Translations under genes and position numbers: made by a program
Part shown: positions 32,545 to 41,141 of the stretch, in pieces
Numbering within the stretch: the first letter of the stretch is position 1
How the letters are laid out: every line of letters begins with the position of its first letter
Assembly: GCF_003610375.1 (NCBI RefSeq)
Contig: NZ_RAPZ01000010.1
Span: 408,161 to 472,160 of the forward strand
Source of the DNA: Sphingomonas sp. PP-CC-1A-547
GTDB taxonomy: Bacteria > Pseudomonadota > Alphaproteobacteria > Sphingomonadales > Sphingomonadaceae
DNA length: 64,000 bases
Direction: 5' to 3'
Notes under the pieces: model-generated
The model's input: the letters and a program-made list of their open reading frames with translations, nothing else
Databases searched by the model: none
Told to the model about the DNA's origin: nothing

Positions 32545-33267
32545 TCACTCACCCCTGGAACCGTAGAGATATTGTGGTTCAAATTCAGCAACGGCTGCAA
32601 GTGCCTTAGGATCCACGATATTTACCTCGCCTGCCTTGAACGTCAGCAGGTTTTTCTCGCGAAGCGCTCTCAACACGCGGTTCACATGAACGCCGGTCAA
32701 CCCGGTCGCCTCTGCCAGATCTGGCTGCGTCATCGGCAGCATATAGCGTCCCTCCGCCGCCATCCCGATCATCTCCAGCCGTGCGTTCAGTTCGCAGAAC
32801 AGATGCGCGATCCGCCCTTCCGCGCCGAGCCGTCCCAGTCGAAAGATCCACTCGCGGTGCATCGCCGCATCGAGCAGCGTGCTGAACCACAGTTTCTGCG
32901 TCAGGTGCGGATACCGCTCGGTGATCGACTGCAACGTACGGTGTTCGAAGCAGGCGATCTTCACGGGCCCCAGCGTCGCGATGTCGTGATCGAGCCGCTT
33001 CATCGGAAACGCGTGGAGGTCGACGAAATCACCGGGCACGTGCACCGCGACCAGCTGCCGCTGCCCCTCGCGGTCGTCCATGTAGCGACACACGAACCCC
33101 TCGATCAGCAGCGTGCTCGTCTCGATGAGGTCGCCCGCCCGGACGATCTGCTTGCGCCCGGGCACCTGCCGCACGGATTCGATGCCGTCCTCCAGCACCT
33201 GCTTTTCTTCGTTGCTCAACTCATGGCGACCACGGCCCATGAGGAATTTTTCCGAGATCATCGACAC
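32545..33267 (-). CDS. Crp/Fnr-family transcription regulator
   Basis: A 240-residue protein with an N-terminal cyclic-nucleotide-binding-like beta barrel (IVRAGDLIETSTLLIEGFVC, VHVPGDFVDLHAFPM) and a C-terminal HTH (MTQPDLAEATGLTGVHVNRV, LRALREKNLL). It lacks the N-terminal cysteine set of FNR, so it should not carry an iron-sulfur cluster, and it lacks a canonical cAMP-binding Arg/Glu pair as far as I can see. The recognition helix differs from FNR: Glu209 and Ser212 equivalents are Val and Asn. It diverges from the YqcI/DUF1989 pair and is a candidate regulator of it. Confidence 0.9.
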   Translation of the reverse strand: MSMISEKFLMGRGRHELSNEEKQVLEDGIESVRQVPGRKQIVRAGDLIETSTLLIEGFVCRYMDDREGQRQLVAVHVPGDFVDLHAFPMKRLDHDIATLGPVKIACFEHRTLQSITERYPHLTQKLWFSTLLDAAMHREWIFRLGRLGAEGRIAHLFCELNARLEMIGMAAEGRYMLPMTQPDLAEATGLTGVHVNRVLRALREKNLLTFKAGEVNIVDPKALAAVAEFEPQYLYGSRGE

Positions 33268-33392
33268 CCCTTCATCAACCGGCCTCGTACCGCCCTTGGC
33301 GATAGAAGAACAGATCGGGATTCGTACTGATCAATATCAAAGGTTATGTCGGGCGCGAAACATTGCCGCGGTTCGCGGGTTCCTCCCCGACC
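33268..33392. promoter_or_regulatory. Divergent promoter region crp-like / YqcI-DUF1989 pair
   Basis: A 125-base spacer, AT-richer than its flanks, containing an FNR-like palindrome at 33327-33340. Both promoters must lie here. Confidence 0.6.
33327..33340. promoter_or_regulatory. FNR/FixK-like operator candidate
   Basis: CTGATCAATATCAA matches the FNR/FixK consensus TTGAT-N4-ATCAA at 9 of its 10 fixed positions. It is centred 60 bases before the YqcI start codon and 66 bases from the crp-like start. Confidence 0.5.
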
Positions 33393-34079
33393 ATGTACCA
33401 GCCAATTTTTCAGAACGACCACCCGCTCGCGCGCAAGTTCATCGAGACTGTGCAGGCGCCGCAATTCCCCTGCGTCGGCGCAAAATCGGCGCTCGCCAAG
33501 GGGCAGATGGACATTCTCGTCGCCCGCGACGTGCGATCCGCTTGGGATGACATGAGAATTTCTCCGGCGCTTGGCGAGACCGTCCGCAAATACCGCGAGG
33601 ATCGCGCGATCTTCCGGACGCTTATCATATTGTTCGAAGCGCCTGCTTTGCTGTCTGAAGAAGAGTTCGAAGCCCATCTTTGGGCCCGGGCTCAGTCACT
33701 TAGCGACAAGGACGAGTGGCTCGGCTACCGTCCCGACCCGTCGGTTAGCAGTGATCCGGACGATCCGCATTTCTCGCTGAGCTTTGCTGGCGAGGCGTTT
33801 TTCGTCGTTGGCCTGCATCCGAACGCCAGCCGTCCGGCACGCAAGTTCGAATCGCCGGCAATGGTGTTCAACCTGCACGACCAGTTCGAGGTGCTGCGCG
33901 ACCAGCAGCGCTACGACAAGTTGCGCTCGTCGATCCTCGCGCGCGACCTCGAATATGCCGGCTCGATGAACCCGATGCTGGCGCGCCACGGCGAATCGAG
34001 CGAAGCGCGACAATATAGCGGACGCGTCGTCGACGAATCCTGGAAATGTCCTTTCAAACGAGGCGAAGCACGTGGCTGA
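33393..34079 (+). CDS. YqcI/YcgG-family protein (haem N-oxygenase-like)
   Basis: A 228-residue member of the YqcI/YcgG family (PF08892), whose characterised members GntA (guanitoxin pathway) and DcsA (D-cycloserine pathway) are haem-dependent N-hydroxylases acting on guanidino groups. Conserved blocks are present: FPCVGAKSA (25-33), HFSLSFAGEAFFVVGLHPNA (126-145, with His126 and His142 as candidate haem-facing residues), NPMLARHGESSEARQYSGR (193-211) and WKCPF (217-221). The start MYQPIFQ is favoured over an in-frame codon at 33363. It overlaps the DUF1989 gene by 8 bases, so the two are coupled. Substrate unknown; N-hydroxylation is inferred from family. Confidence 0.85.
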   Translation: MYQPIFQNDHPLARKFIETVQAPQFPCVGAKSALAKGQMDILVARDVRSAWDDMRISPALGETVRKYREDRAIFRTLIILFEAPALLSEEEFEAHLWARAQSLSDKDEWLGYRPDPSVSSDPDDPHFSLSFAGEAFFVVGLHPNASRPARKFESPAMVFNLHDQFEVLRDQQRYDKLRSSILARDLEYAGSMNPMLARHGESSEARQYSGRVVDESWKCPFKRGEARG

Positions 34080-34659
34080 CATCAAGACGATCCCGCCGCG
34101 TTCGGGGGCCGGGTTCACGCTCGACAAGGGGCAGACGCTCACCGTGATCGATCCGGAGGGCCGCCAGGTATCGGATCTGCTCGCCTACAATCGCGCCGAC
34201 GTGCGTGAGGCGATCTCGTCGGGGCGGACGCTCGATTATGCGAGCCGGCTGTACCTGACGACCGGCGACCTGCTCTATTCGAACCGCAGCAACGTGATGC
34301 TGGAGATCGTTTCGGACGATGTCGGCCGGCATGATTTCCTGCTGACGCCGTGTTCGAAGGAAACCTTCGCGATCATCTACGGCGATACCGATCCGCATCG
34401 CGGCTGCTTCGGCAATCTTGCTGAGGCGCTCGCGCCTTGGGACATCGAGCCGGACCAGATCCCGGTCGCGTTCAACTGCTTCATGAACGTGCCGATCAAT
34501 GGCGAGACGGGCACGTTCACGGTCGAACCGCCGCTGAGCAAGGCGGGCGACACGATCGTCTTCCGCGCTGCGATGGACCTCGTGATCGGCATGACTGCGT
34601 GTTCGGCGCTGCAATCCAACGGCGGCAGCTTCAAGCCGATCCAGTACAGGATCGACTAA
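34072..34659 (+). CDS. DUF1989 protein (urea-carboxylase-associated family)
   Basis: A 195-residue DUF1989 protein. The family includes the CgdA/CgdB subunits of carboxyguanidine deiminase in guanidine degradation. Visible features: PRSGAGFTLDKGQTLTVIDP near the N-terminus, RHDFLLTPCSKET with His87 and Cys94, DPHRGCFGN with His109 and Cys112, and the NCFMNVPI segment with Cys136; these His and Cys residues are candidates for metal binding. It starts at a GTG overlapping the YqcI gene end by 8 bases. A single DUF1989 gene without a urea carboxylase or guanidine partner nearby is unusual, so its substrate may be a product of YqcI. Confidence 0.87.
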   Translation: MADIKTIPPRSGAGFTLDKGQTLTVIDPEGRQVSDLLAYNRADVREAISSGRTLDYASRLYLTTGDLLYSNRSNVMLEIVSDDVGRHDFLLTPCSKETFAIIYGDTDPHRGCFGNLAEALAPWDIEPDQIPVAFNCFMNVPINGETGTFTVEPPLSKAGDTIVFRAAMDLVIGMTACSALQSNGGSFKPIQYRID

Positions 34660-34663
34660 GCGC

Positions 34664-35335
34664 TCAACGGCGCTGATAGAAGATGTGCGACTCGACGGTC
34701 GCCACCTTGACGAGCGAACTGCGCCAGTACGGCACTAGCCAGTCGGTATGGTAATGCGTCGCGCGGCCGACAGGTGCGTAGACGTAGCCGTTCATCGCCC
34801 GCCGTGCCGCGTGTCGCGCCTGTTCCCAGCCGTCATGCTCGGGCCGCCGTGTCTGCGAGCCGTCGCAGGTGAACGAGAACTGGCATCCCGTCTTGCGATT
34901 CGCGCCTTGGTAGACGACCCCACAGACCGTCTTGGGGAAGCCACGCGCGCCGACCCGGTTGAGCACGACCTGGATGACCGCGCGCTGGGCGTCGCGATCG
35001 GTACCGGCTTCATAGAGCGCGACCGTGGCGAGGCATTCGGTCGCCTGGAGGTGCGCCGCAGGACCGCCGCGAAACCGGAACGGCTCCGCGCGCTTGCGTT
35101 TGTCGGCAACGATCGGGACCAGCGCATTGGACGCCCGCGCCTGGGCCATCGTCAGCCGGGGCTTGCGGTGATCCGTGGTGGTTTCGGTCGGCCAAGGCAG
35201 ATCGGTCAGCGACCCGAATATCGCCGCGAACGCGACCACGGCGCCGAGCAGGAGAAGCCAATGCTCGGACGATGGCCTCAGCCCGGATCGATTGCGCCGC
35301 CGCGATGAGACATATCGGGCCGGTCGCTTCGCCAT
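34664..35335 (-). CDS. Cell-wall hydrolase, SleB family
   Basis: A 223-residue peptidoglycan hydrolase of the SleB type (hydrolase_2 domain). One N-terminal hydrophobic segment (about 24-43) anchors or exports it. The catalytic domain begins at HLQATECLATVALYEAGTDR and includes QRAVIQVVLNRVGARGFPKT and GCQFSFTC, where the Glu in the first segment is the likely catalytic acid. Probably remodels peptidoglycan. It converges on the DUF1989 gene with 4 bases between stops. Confidence 0.88.
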   Translation of the reverse strand: MAKRPARYVSSRRRNRSGLRPSSEHWLLLLGAVVAFAAIFGSLTDLPWPTETTTDHRKPRLTMAQARASNALVPIVADKRKRAEPFRFRGGPAAHLQATECLATVALYEAGTDRDAQRAVIQVVLNRVGARGFPKTVCGVVYQGANRKTGCQFSFTCDGSQTRRPEHDGWEQARHAARRAMNGYVYAPVGRATHYHTDWLVPYWRSSLVKVATVESHIFYQRR

Positions 35336-35422
35336 CCCGCGTCCTTACCGGCGAAATTTTCGCAAGGAAACGATCACTATGTTGCTCTCCCCGAAGGTCG
35401 ACGCGCGATCGGTGAGAAGAGA

Positions 35423-35507
35423 TGGTGCCCCTGGCCGGAATCGAACCAGCATGCCTTGCGGCAACCGATTTTGAGTCGGTCGCGTCTACCAATTTCGCCA
35501 CAGGGGC
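35423..35507 (-). tRNA. tRNA-Leu (CAA anticodon)
   Basis: Read on the minus strand: acceptor GCCCCTG pairs with CAGGGGC, then discriminator A and encoded CCA (35423-35425). The anticodon arm is ACCGA-CTCAAAA-TCGGT, giving anticodon CAA for codon UUG. The T-arm has GGTTCGATTCC. The long variable arm TGCCGCAAGGCA is typical of leucine tRNAs. 85 bases including CCA. Confidence 0.96.
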
Positions 35508-35564
35508 AGCGGCGGGTTGGCTAGACGAAGCTTTCGTCCGCCGCAAGCAGGTTTAGTTGTGCCT

Positions 35565-37073
35565 TTAATTGCGGGGCGGCTGGCGGCGGTAGCTTAGCGC
35601 TTCGGCAATGTGGATACGGCCGACCGTCTCGCTGCCCGCCAGATCGGCGATGGTGCGAGCGACGCGGAGGATGCGGGTGTAGCCGCGCGCGGTCAAACGC
35701 ATCGCTTCGGCGGCCTGAGCGAGGAGTTTGCGACCGGCTTCGTCGGGCGTGGCGACGGCGTCGAGCAACGCGCCATCCGCCTCCGCGTTCGTGCGTACCG
35801 GGTGGTCGCGGTATCGCTCGGTCTGGATCGCCCGGGCGGCGGAAACGCGGGCGGAAACCTCTGCCGAGCCTTCGGTCGGCGGCGGCAGAATCAGGTCGGC
35901 GGCGCTGACCGCCTGGACGTCGAGGTGCAGGTCGATTCGGTCGAGTAGCGGACCCGACACCTTCGCCTGATAGTCTGCCGCGCATTTCGGGGCTCTCGCG
36001 CAGGCGAGGCTTGCGTCGCCGAGGTGGCCGCACCGACACGGGTTCATCGCGGCGATCAACTGTACGCGCGCAGGAAAGGTGACGTGCGCGTTGGCACGGG
36101 CGACGCTGACCGTGCCCGTCTCAAGCGGTTGGCGCAGCGAATCGAGGACGGCGCGCTGGAACTCCGGGAGTTCGTCGAGGAAGAGTACGCCGAGATGTGC
36201 GAGGCTGACCTCCCCCGGCTTCACCTTCAGCCCGCCCCCGGTGAGTGCCGCCATAGACGCAGAATGGTGTGGAGCACGAAACGGACGCGTGCGGGTCATG
36301 CGCCCACCGGAGAGCGTGCCGGCCACCGATTGGACCATCGACACCTCGAGCGCTTCGGCGGGGTCGAGCGGTGGCAGGATACCGGGGAGGCAGGAGGCCA
36401 TCAGCGACTTGCCGGAACCCGGCGGGCCTACCATCAGCAAGTTATGCGATCCGGCAGCGGCGATCTCCAGCGCGCGCTTGGCGGTCTCCTGCCCCTTAAC
36501 CTGCCGCAGGTCCGGACCGTGGTCGGCGTGTTCGGCTATGCCGGGCTTGGGTGGGCTGAGCAGGCCGTGGCCCTTGAAGTGGTTGAGCAGCGACAAAAGA
36601 TCAGGCGCGGCGATGACTTCGATCTCGCCAGCCCATGCTGCTTCCGAGCCTTGCGCCGCCGGGCAGACGAGCCCCTTCCCCACTTCCGACGCATGCAGCG
36701 CCGCCAGCAGCACGCCCGGCGAGGCGGTGATCCGCGCGTCGAGCCCGAGCTCGCCAACGATCACGTAATCGGCCAGCGCTTCGGCATCGACCACGCCCAT
36801 CGCTGCCAGCAACGCCAGCGCGATAGGAAGATCGAAATGCGATCCTTCTTTCGGCAGATCGGCGGGCGACAGGTTCACCGCGATGCGCTTCGGCGGCAGC
36901 GACAGCCCCATCCCGGCGATCGCTCCACGCACGCGTTCGCGACTTTCGCCGACCGCCTTGTCCGCGAGGCCCACGACGTTGAACGCGGGAAGTCCTGGAA
37001 TCAGTTGGACTTGCACCTCGACCGCTCGCGCTTCGAGTCCCAGATACGCCACCGTCGCTACGATCGCCGCCAT
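35565..37073 (-). CDS. YifB-family Mg-chelatase-like AAA ATPase
   Basis: A 502-residue ComM/YifB protein. The N-terminal domain opens VATVAYLGLEARAVEVQVQL, the AAA module carries Walker A GPPGSGKS and the VLFLDELPEF Walker B, and the C-terminal part has the Mg_chelatase end LTARGYTRILRVARTIADL. Related ComM promotes branch migration in natural transformation; a DNA-processing helicase role is likely here. The start MAAIVATVAYLG (37073) was preferred over an upstream in-frame ATG. It lies downstream of a divergent small membrane-protein gene. Confidence 0.93.
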   Translation of the reverse strand: MAAIVATVAYLGLEARAVEVQVQLIPGLPAFNVVGLADKAVGESRERVRGAIAGMGLSLPPKRIAVNLSPADLPKEGSHFDLPIALALLAAMGVVDAEALADYVIVGELGLDARITASPGVLLAALHASEVGKGLVCPAAQGSEAAWAGEIEVIAAPDLLSLLNHFKGHGLLSPPKPGIAEHADHGPDLRQVKGQETAKRALEIAAAGSHNLLMVGPPGSGKSLMASCLPGILPPLDPAEALEVSMVQSVAGTLSGGRMTRTRPFRAPHHSASMAALTGGGLKVKPGEVSLAHLGVLFLDELPEFQRAVLDSLRQPLETGTVSVARANAHVTFPARVQLIAAMNPCRCGHLGDASLACARAPKCAADYQAKVSGPLLDRIDLHLDVQAVSAADLILPPPTEGSAEVSARVSAARAIQTERYRDHPVRTNAEADGALLDAVATPDEAGRKLLAQAAEAMRLTARGYTRILRVARTIADLAGSETVGRIHIAEALSYRRQPPRN

Positions 37074-37194
37074 GTCCGCTCCCCCGCGACACGACGTCAC
37101 GCCTTATTCATACCCGATTTGCCATGTCTGCAAGGATGGGCGGCACGGAACTCTCCGATCACGCCGTCTTGCGAACCTAATACACCGGACCCAC

Positions 37195-37506
37195 ATGCCT
37201 TCCGTGAAAGCAGTCCGCTCCCCCGTCCTTCGCTTCGGCCAGTTGGTGCTCGGGATAGTGTTGATCCTGAGTGCGCCCTTGCTCGCGCCACTGCCGGGGC
37301 CTGCGGGGATATTCCTGTTCGCGGGCGGGATGGTCCTCATCCTGCGCAACTCGCGCTGGGCGCGGCTCAAATGGGCGCGGCTGAAGCGCCGGTGGCCACG
37401 AACCGGGCATTTCGTCGATCGGATGATGCGACGCCAGAGCGCGATGCGGCGGCACGAGCGCGCCAAGGCTGCCAAAAACACGACCGTTACGACGGGTGCG
37501 AATTGA
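37195..37506 (+). CDS. Small membrane protein (PGPGW-like)
   Basis: A 103-residue protein with two hydrophobic segments (about 12-30 and 36-50, including LAPLPGPAGIFLFAGGMVLI) followed by a very basic Arg/Lys-rich tail. The PGPAG turn between helices resembles the PGPGW family of putative transmembrane proteins. Function unknown. Sits just upstream of rpmH on the same strand. Confidence 0.75.
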   Translation: MPSVKAVRSPVLRFGQLVLGIVLILSAPLLAPLPGPAGIFLFAGGMVLILRNSRWARLKWARLKRRWPRTGHFVDRMMRRQSAMRRHERAKAAKNTTVTTGAN

Positions 37507-37586
37507 CTTACCGCCGCCCTTTCCTTAAGCGCCCAGCCATCAAGGCCGTCCCCGTGGCGGCCGTTTTCTATTTGATGACCTAGGGA

Positions 37587-38141
37587 ATGACCAATGAAGC
37601 GGACCTTTCAGCCGAGCAACCTGGTACGCGCACGCCGTCATGGCTTCCGCGCACGGATGGCGACGGTCGGCGGCCGGGCAGTGATCCACGCACGCCGCGC
37701 TCGCGGTCGCAAGAAGCTGTCGGCCTAACTATCCTCGACAAACGCCGCGATTTTCTCGCGGCGAATGCGGGGAAGCGCGCACCGATGCCAGGATTCGTCC
37801 TGCTCATGCGCCCCCGCGATGATGGTGACGAGACGATGCGAATCGGCTTCACCGTCACCAAGAAGATCGGCAACGCCGTCGTCCGGAACCGCATGAAACG
37901 GCGGTTGCGGGCGTTGGCGCGTGAGCTGTTGGCGGAGCGCGGCGTTGCTGGGGCCGATCATGTGTTGATCGGGCGTAACGGCGGCGTCGAGCGGGATTAC
38001 GCTTTGTTGCGGACCGAGCTCGGCAAGGCGTTGCGCAAGGTTACGCCTCAATTGCCTGCTACCTCGGTAGCGAACACCACCAGTGCTGCGAACCCCTCCA
38101 CCCCGGCGAAGGCCGGGGCCCAGGTGGGAAAGCGGCCGTGA
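37587..38141 (+). CDS. rnpA: Ribonuclease P protein component (start uncertain)
   Basis: The protein cofactor of RNase P. The family core starts at [13 protein letters not shown] and includes [20 protein letters not shown] and [11 protein letters not shown], the RNR motif region. There is no ATG, GTG, TTG or CTG in frame between the rpmH start area and this core. The only conventional start is the ATG at 37587, which makes a 184-residue protein and places rpmH entirely inside the gene in another frame. A non-standard start such as ATC at 37731 is the alternative. The last residues ([16 protein letters not shown]) are encoded by the family B palindrome. Confidence 0.85.
   Translation: MTNEADLSAEQPGTRTPSWLPRTDGDGRRPGSDPRTPRSRSQEAVGLTILDKRRDFLAANAGKRAPMPGFVLLMRPRDDGDETMRIGFTVTKKIGNAVVRNRMKRRLRALARELLAERGVAGADHVLIGRNGGVERDYALLRTELGKALRKVTPQLPATSVANTTSAANPSTPAKAGAQVGKRP
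37594..37728 (+). CDS. rpmH: Ribosomal protein L34
   Basis: A 44-residue, Arg-rich 50S protein: [20 protein letters not shown] and onward to GRKKLSA, a standard L34. It follows AGGGA with an 8-base gap, a good ribosome-binding site. The whole gene lies within the open frame of rnpA, which starts 7 bases earlier in another phase. Confidence 0.97.
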   Translation: MKRTFQPSNLVRARRHGFRARMATVGGRAVIHARRARGRKKLSA

Positions 38142-38201
38142 TGCAGCACCGCCCTTCGTCAGCTACGTTCCCCAACTGGGCCCCGGCCTTCGCCGGGGTG
38201 G
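38097..38201. repeat. Palindrome, family B (copy 2), overlapping the 3' end of rnpA
   Basis: TCCACCCCGGCGAAGGCCGG ... CCGGCCTTCGCCGGGGTGG, as in the copy at 8776-8879. The left arm and part of the centre encode the last residues of RnpA, whose stop is at 38139-38141. Confidence 0.85.
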
Positions 38202-38257
38202 TAGCAAGCGTGGGACAACGCGGTTGCGAGTTCCAACTTACCGTTATCCCCCGCTCC

Positions 38258-38315
38258 TTGTTCTCCCGCGAATGCGAGAGCCCAGTCTGGGTCCCCGCCT
38301 TCGCGGGGAAACAAT
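38258..38315. repeat. Intergenic palindrome, family C (copy 2)
   Basis: TTGTTCTCCCGCGAATGCGA, GAGCCCAGTCTGGGTCCCC, GCCTTCGCGGGGAAACAAT. Lies between rnpA and yidD; it is the closest relative of the coding copy at 23950-24010. Confidence 0.85.
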
Positions 38316-38345
38316 CTTGCGGCGTGAGCGAGCGTCGGTTTTGAC

Positions 38346-38591
38346 ATGCTAGCCCGCCTCCTCATCCTCCTCGCCCGCGGTTGGCAACTCGGGCCCTCGC
38401 TCGTCTTGCCGTCGAGTTGCCGCTACGATCCTTCGTGTTCCGCCTATGCAATCGAGGCCGTTGGGCGCTATGGCGCGCTCAAGGGGGGCTGGTTGGCGGC
38501 GAAGCGTATCGCGCGGTGCCATCCGTGGGGCGGGTACGGCCCCGATCCGGTCCCAGATATCGACAAGAAACTGAAAGACGCCGCCCTGTGA
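38346..38591 (+). CDS. yidD: Membrane protein insertion efficiency factor YidD
   Basis: An 81-residue YidD. It has [20 protein letters not shown] with the conserved cysteines and the family's [20 protein letters not shown] block. It helps YidC-dependent membrane insertion at the inner membrane. Its stop overlaps the yidC start (GTGA), so the two are coupled. Confidence 0.95.
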   Translation: MLARLLILLARGWQLGPSLVLPSSCRYDPSCSAYAIEAVGRYGALKGGWLAAKRIARCHPWGGYGPDPVPDIDKKLKDAAL

Positions 38592-40297
38592 AAGACGACA
38601 AGCAGAATTTCGTGCTGTTCGCGGTGATCGCGGCGCTGATCCTGTTCGGATGGCCGCTGATCCAGGGCAAGTTCTTCCCGACCGCGAATCCGCCGGTCAC
38701 GCGGATCGAGGGCGGCAAGACCAAGGCCGTCGCGAACCCAGCGGCCGATCCGGCCGCGGACGGTGCCGCCGCGATCGGCGATCGCAACGCCGTGATCGCC
38801 AGCACCCCGCGCATCCGTATCGAGACGCCACGCGTGTCCGGCTCGATCAACCTGAAGGGCGCGCGGATCGATGATCTCGTGCTCAAGGGCTATGACGAGA
38901 CGGTCGCGAAGAACTCGCCGCCGATCCGCCTGCTCTCGCCCGCCGGCGCACCCGACGCGTATTTCGCAAGCTTCGGCTGGCGTGCACAGGGCCTCGCCCC
39001 GCCTGCCGCCGACGCGGTATGGACGCCCTCGGGCGCGACCACGCTGACGCCGACCACGCCGGTCACGCTCGACGCGACCAACGCCACCGGGCAACGGTTT
39101 CGCATCCAGATCGCCGTCGACCAGGATTACATGTTCACGGTCCGCCAGACCGTCCTCAACGCCGGCACCGCGCCCGTCCCCGTCGCCACTTATGGTCTCG
39201 TCAACCGGGTCGGCATCTCGAAGGATCCGTCGTCGATGACGATCCATGTCGGGCCGATGTCGGTCGACAATGGCGGCGCGCATTACCGTCCGAACTACAA
39301 GGACATCGACGAGGCCGCGCAGAAGTTCACGACGACCGGCGGCTGGCTCGGCTTCACCGATAAATACTGGCTGACCGCGATCATCCCGGACCAGGGTCAG
39401 GCGTTCGACGGCCAGTTCCGCGCCGGCGCCAACAAGGCGTACCAGGCCGACTACGCGCTCCAGCCCAAGCAGGTCGCACCGGGCCAGTCGATCACGCAAG
39501 TCTCGCGCTTCTTCGCTGGCGCGAAGGAAGTCCGCCTGCTCGATCGCTACACCGACCAGGCCGGCGGCGTCGCCAAGCTCGATTATGCGATCGACTGGGG
39601 CTGGTTCCGGATCGTCGAGAAGCCGATCTTCTATTATCTCGACTGGCTGTTCCGCATGGTTGGCAACTTCGGCGTCGCGATCATCCTGCTGACCGTGACG
39701 ATCCGCGGCCTGCTGTTCCCGATTGCTCAGCGCCAGTTCAAGTCGATGGCCGCGATGCGCGCGGTCCAGCCGAAGATGAAGCTGCTGCAGGAGAAGTATA
39801 AGGACGACAAGGTCCGCATGCAGCAGGAAGTGATGGCGCTCTACAAGGCGGAGAAGGTCAATCCGCTCGCGGGCTGCGCGCCGACCTTGCTCCAGATCCC
39901 GATTATGTACGCGCTATACAAGGTGTTGATGCTGACGATCGAGATGCGTCACCAGCCGTTCGTCGCGTGGATCAAGGATCTGTCCGCGCCCGATCCGCTG
40001 ACGCCGCTCAACCTGTTCGGCCTGCTGTCGTTCACGCCGCCGCACATGATCGCGATCGGCGTCGTGCCGATCATCCTGGGCATCAGCATGTACTTCCAGT
40101 TCAAGCTGAACCCGACGCCGATGGACGACACGCAGAAGCAGGTCTTCAAGCTGCTGCCATGGGTGCTGATGTTCGTGATGGCGCCGTTCGCGGTCGGCCT
40201 TCAGGTGTACTGGATCACGTCGAACTGCCTGACGATCATCCAGCAGAAGCTGTTGTACGCCCGCCATCCGGGCCTGAAAGTGCCGGTGACCAAGTGA
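38588..40297 (+). CDS. yidC: Membrane protein insertase YidC
   Basis: The inner-membrane insertase, 569 residues, of the Gram-negative type: an N-terminal TM ([18 protein letters not shown]), a large periplasmic domain, then a TM core with [20 protein letters not shown] and the [20 protein letters not shown] amphipathic segment, and [15 protein letters not shown] near the end. The start is a GTG at 38588 that overlaps the yidD stop; the upstream extension of the frame is dismissed. The stop overlaps the engB GTG. Confidence 0.97.
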   Translation: MKDDKQNFVLFAVIAALILFGWPLIQGKFFPTANPPVTRIEGGKTKAVANPAADPAADGAAAIGDRNAVIASTPRIRIETPRVSGSINLKGARIDDLVLKGYDETVAKNSPPIRLLSPAGAPDAYFASFGWRAQGLAPPAADAVWTPSGATTLTPTTPVTLDATNATGQRFRIQIAVDQDYMFTVRQTVLNAGTAPVPVATYGLVNRVGISKDPSSMTIHVGPMSVDNGGAHYRPNYKDIDEAAQKFTTTGGWLGFTDKYWLTAIIPDQGQAFDGQFRAGANKAYQADYALQPKQVAPGQSITQVSRFFAGAKEVRLLDRYTDQAGGVAKLDYAIDWGWFRIVEKPIFYYLDWLFRMVGNFGVAIILLTVTIRGLLFPIAQRQFKSMAAMRAVQPKMKLLQEKYKDDKVRMQQEVMALYKAEKVNPLAGCAPTLLQIPIMYALYKVLMLTIEMRHQPFVAWIKDLSAPDPLTPLNLFGLLSFTPPHMIAIGVVPIILGISMYFQFKLNPTPMDDTQKQVFKLLPWVLMFVMAPFAVGLQVYWITSNCLTIIQQKLLYARHPGLKVPVTK

Positions 40298-40974
40298 ACG
40301 ACGTTCCCAACTTAGGCCCCGACCTCGAGCAGACGGACGCGCCGTTCACGCCGGAGATGCTGGAGCATGCGCGAAAGCTTTTCGCGGGGCATGTCGGCTT
40401 CCTGAAGTCGGCGCCCACGCTCGAATTCCTGCCCGACGCGTCGGTGCCGGAAGTGGCGTTCGCCGGTCGCTCGAACGTCGGCAAGTCGTCGCTGTTGAAC
40501 GCACTCACGGGGCGCAACTCGATGGCGCGCACGTCGAACACGCCGGGCCGTACGCAGGAGCTGAACTTCTTCGACGTCGGCGCCCCGCTCGCGTTTCGCC
40601 TCGTCGACATGCCCGGCTACGGGTTCGCCAAGGCGCCCAAGGACGTCGTCAAGAAATGGCGCTTCCTGATCAACGACTTCCTGCGCGGGCGTGACGTTCT
40701 CAAGCGCGCGCTCGTGCTGATCGACTCGCGCCACGGCATCAAGGACGTCGACCGCGAGATCCTCGAGATGCTCGACAAGGCCGCGGTCAGCTACCGCATG
40801 GTCCTGACCAAGGCGGACAAGATCAAGGCGTCCGAACTCGTCGAGGTCACCGAACGCACGGCCGCGGAGGCCCGCAAGCGGCCGGCTGCACATCCCGACA
40901 TCCTCGTCACGTCGAGCGAATACGGCATGGGCATTCCCGAACTCCGCGCGGCGGTGGTCGAAGCGGTCAGCTAG
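40294..40974 (+). CDS. engB: Ribosome biogenesis GTPase EngB (YsxC/YihA)
   Basis: A 226-residue GTPase required for 50S assembly. The G1 loop is [15 protein letters not shown]3 is [11 protein letters not shown] (DxPG), and the G4 TKADK is present. The N-terminal 60 residues before the G domain are usual for the proteobacterial form. GTG start overlapping yidC by 4 bases. It ends the rpmH-rnpA-yidD-yidC-engB module. Confidence 0.96.
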   Translation: MNDVPNLGPDLEQTDAPFTPEMLEHARKLFAGHVGFLKSAPTLEFLPDASVPEVAFAGRSNVGKSSLLNALTGRNSMARTSNTPGRTQELNFFDVGAPLAFRLVDMPGYGFAKAPKDVVKKWRFLINDFLRGRDVLKRALVLIDSRHGIKDVDREILEMLDKAAVSYRMVLTKADKIKASELVEVTERTAAEARKRPAAHPDILVTSSEYGMGIPELRAAVVEAVS

Positions 40975-41141
40975 CGGTCTGAGCCTGCAAACTCGCGCCT
41001 TTCCTACCCCGTCATAATGACGCTGGCAGGTATACTGTCAGCCGCCCCGCCAAAATCCGCCGACATCGGATCAATCTTCGATTTCCCGCTGGCATCGCCC
41101 GACTAATTCCGTAACCTTCAAGAAACGGGGGAGATGACGCG

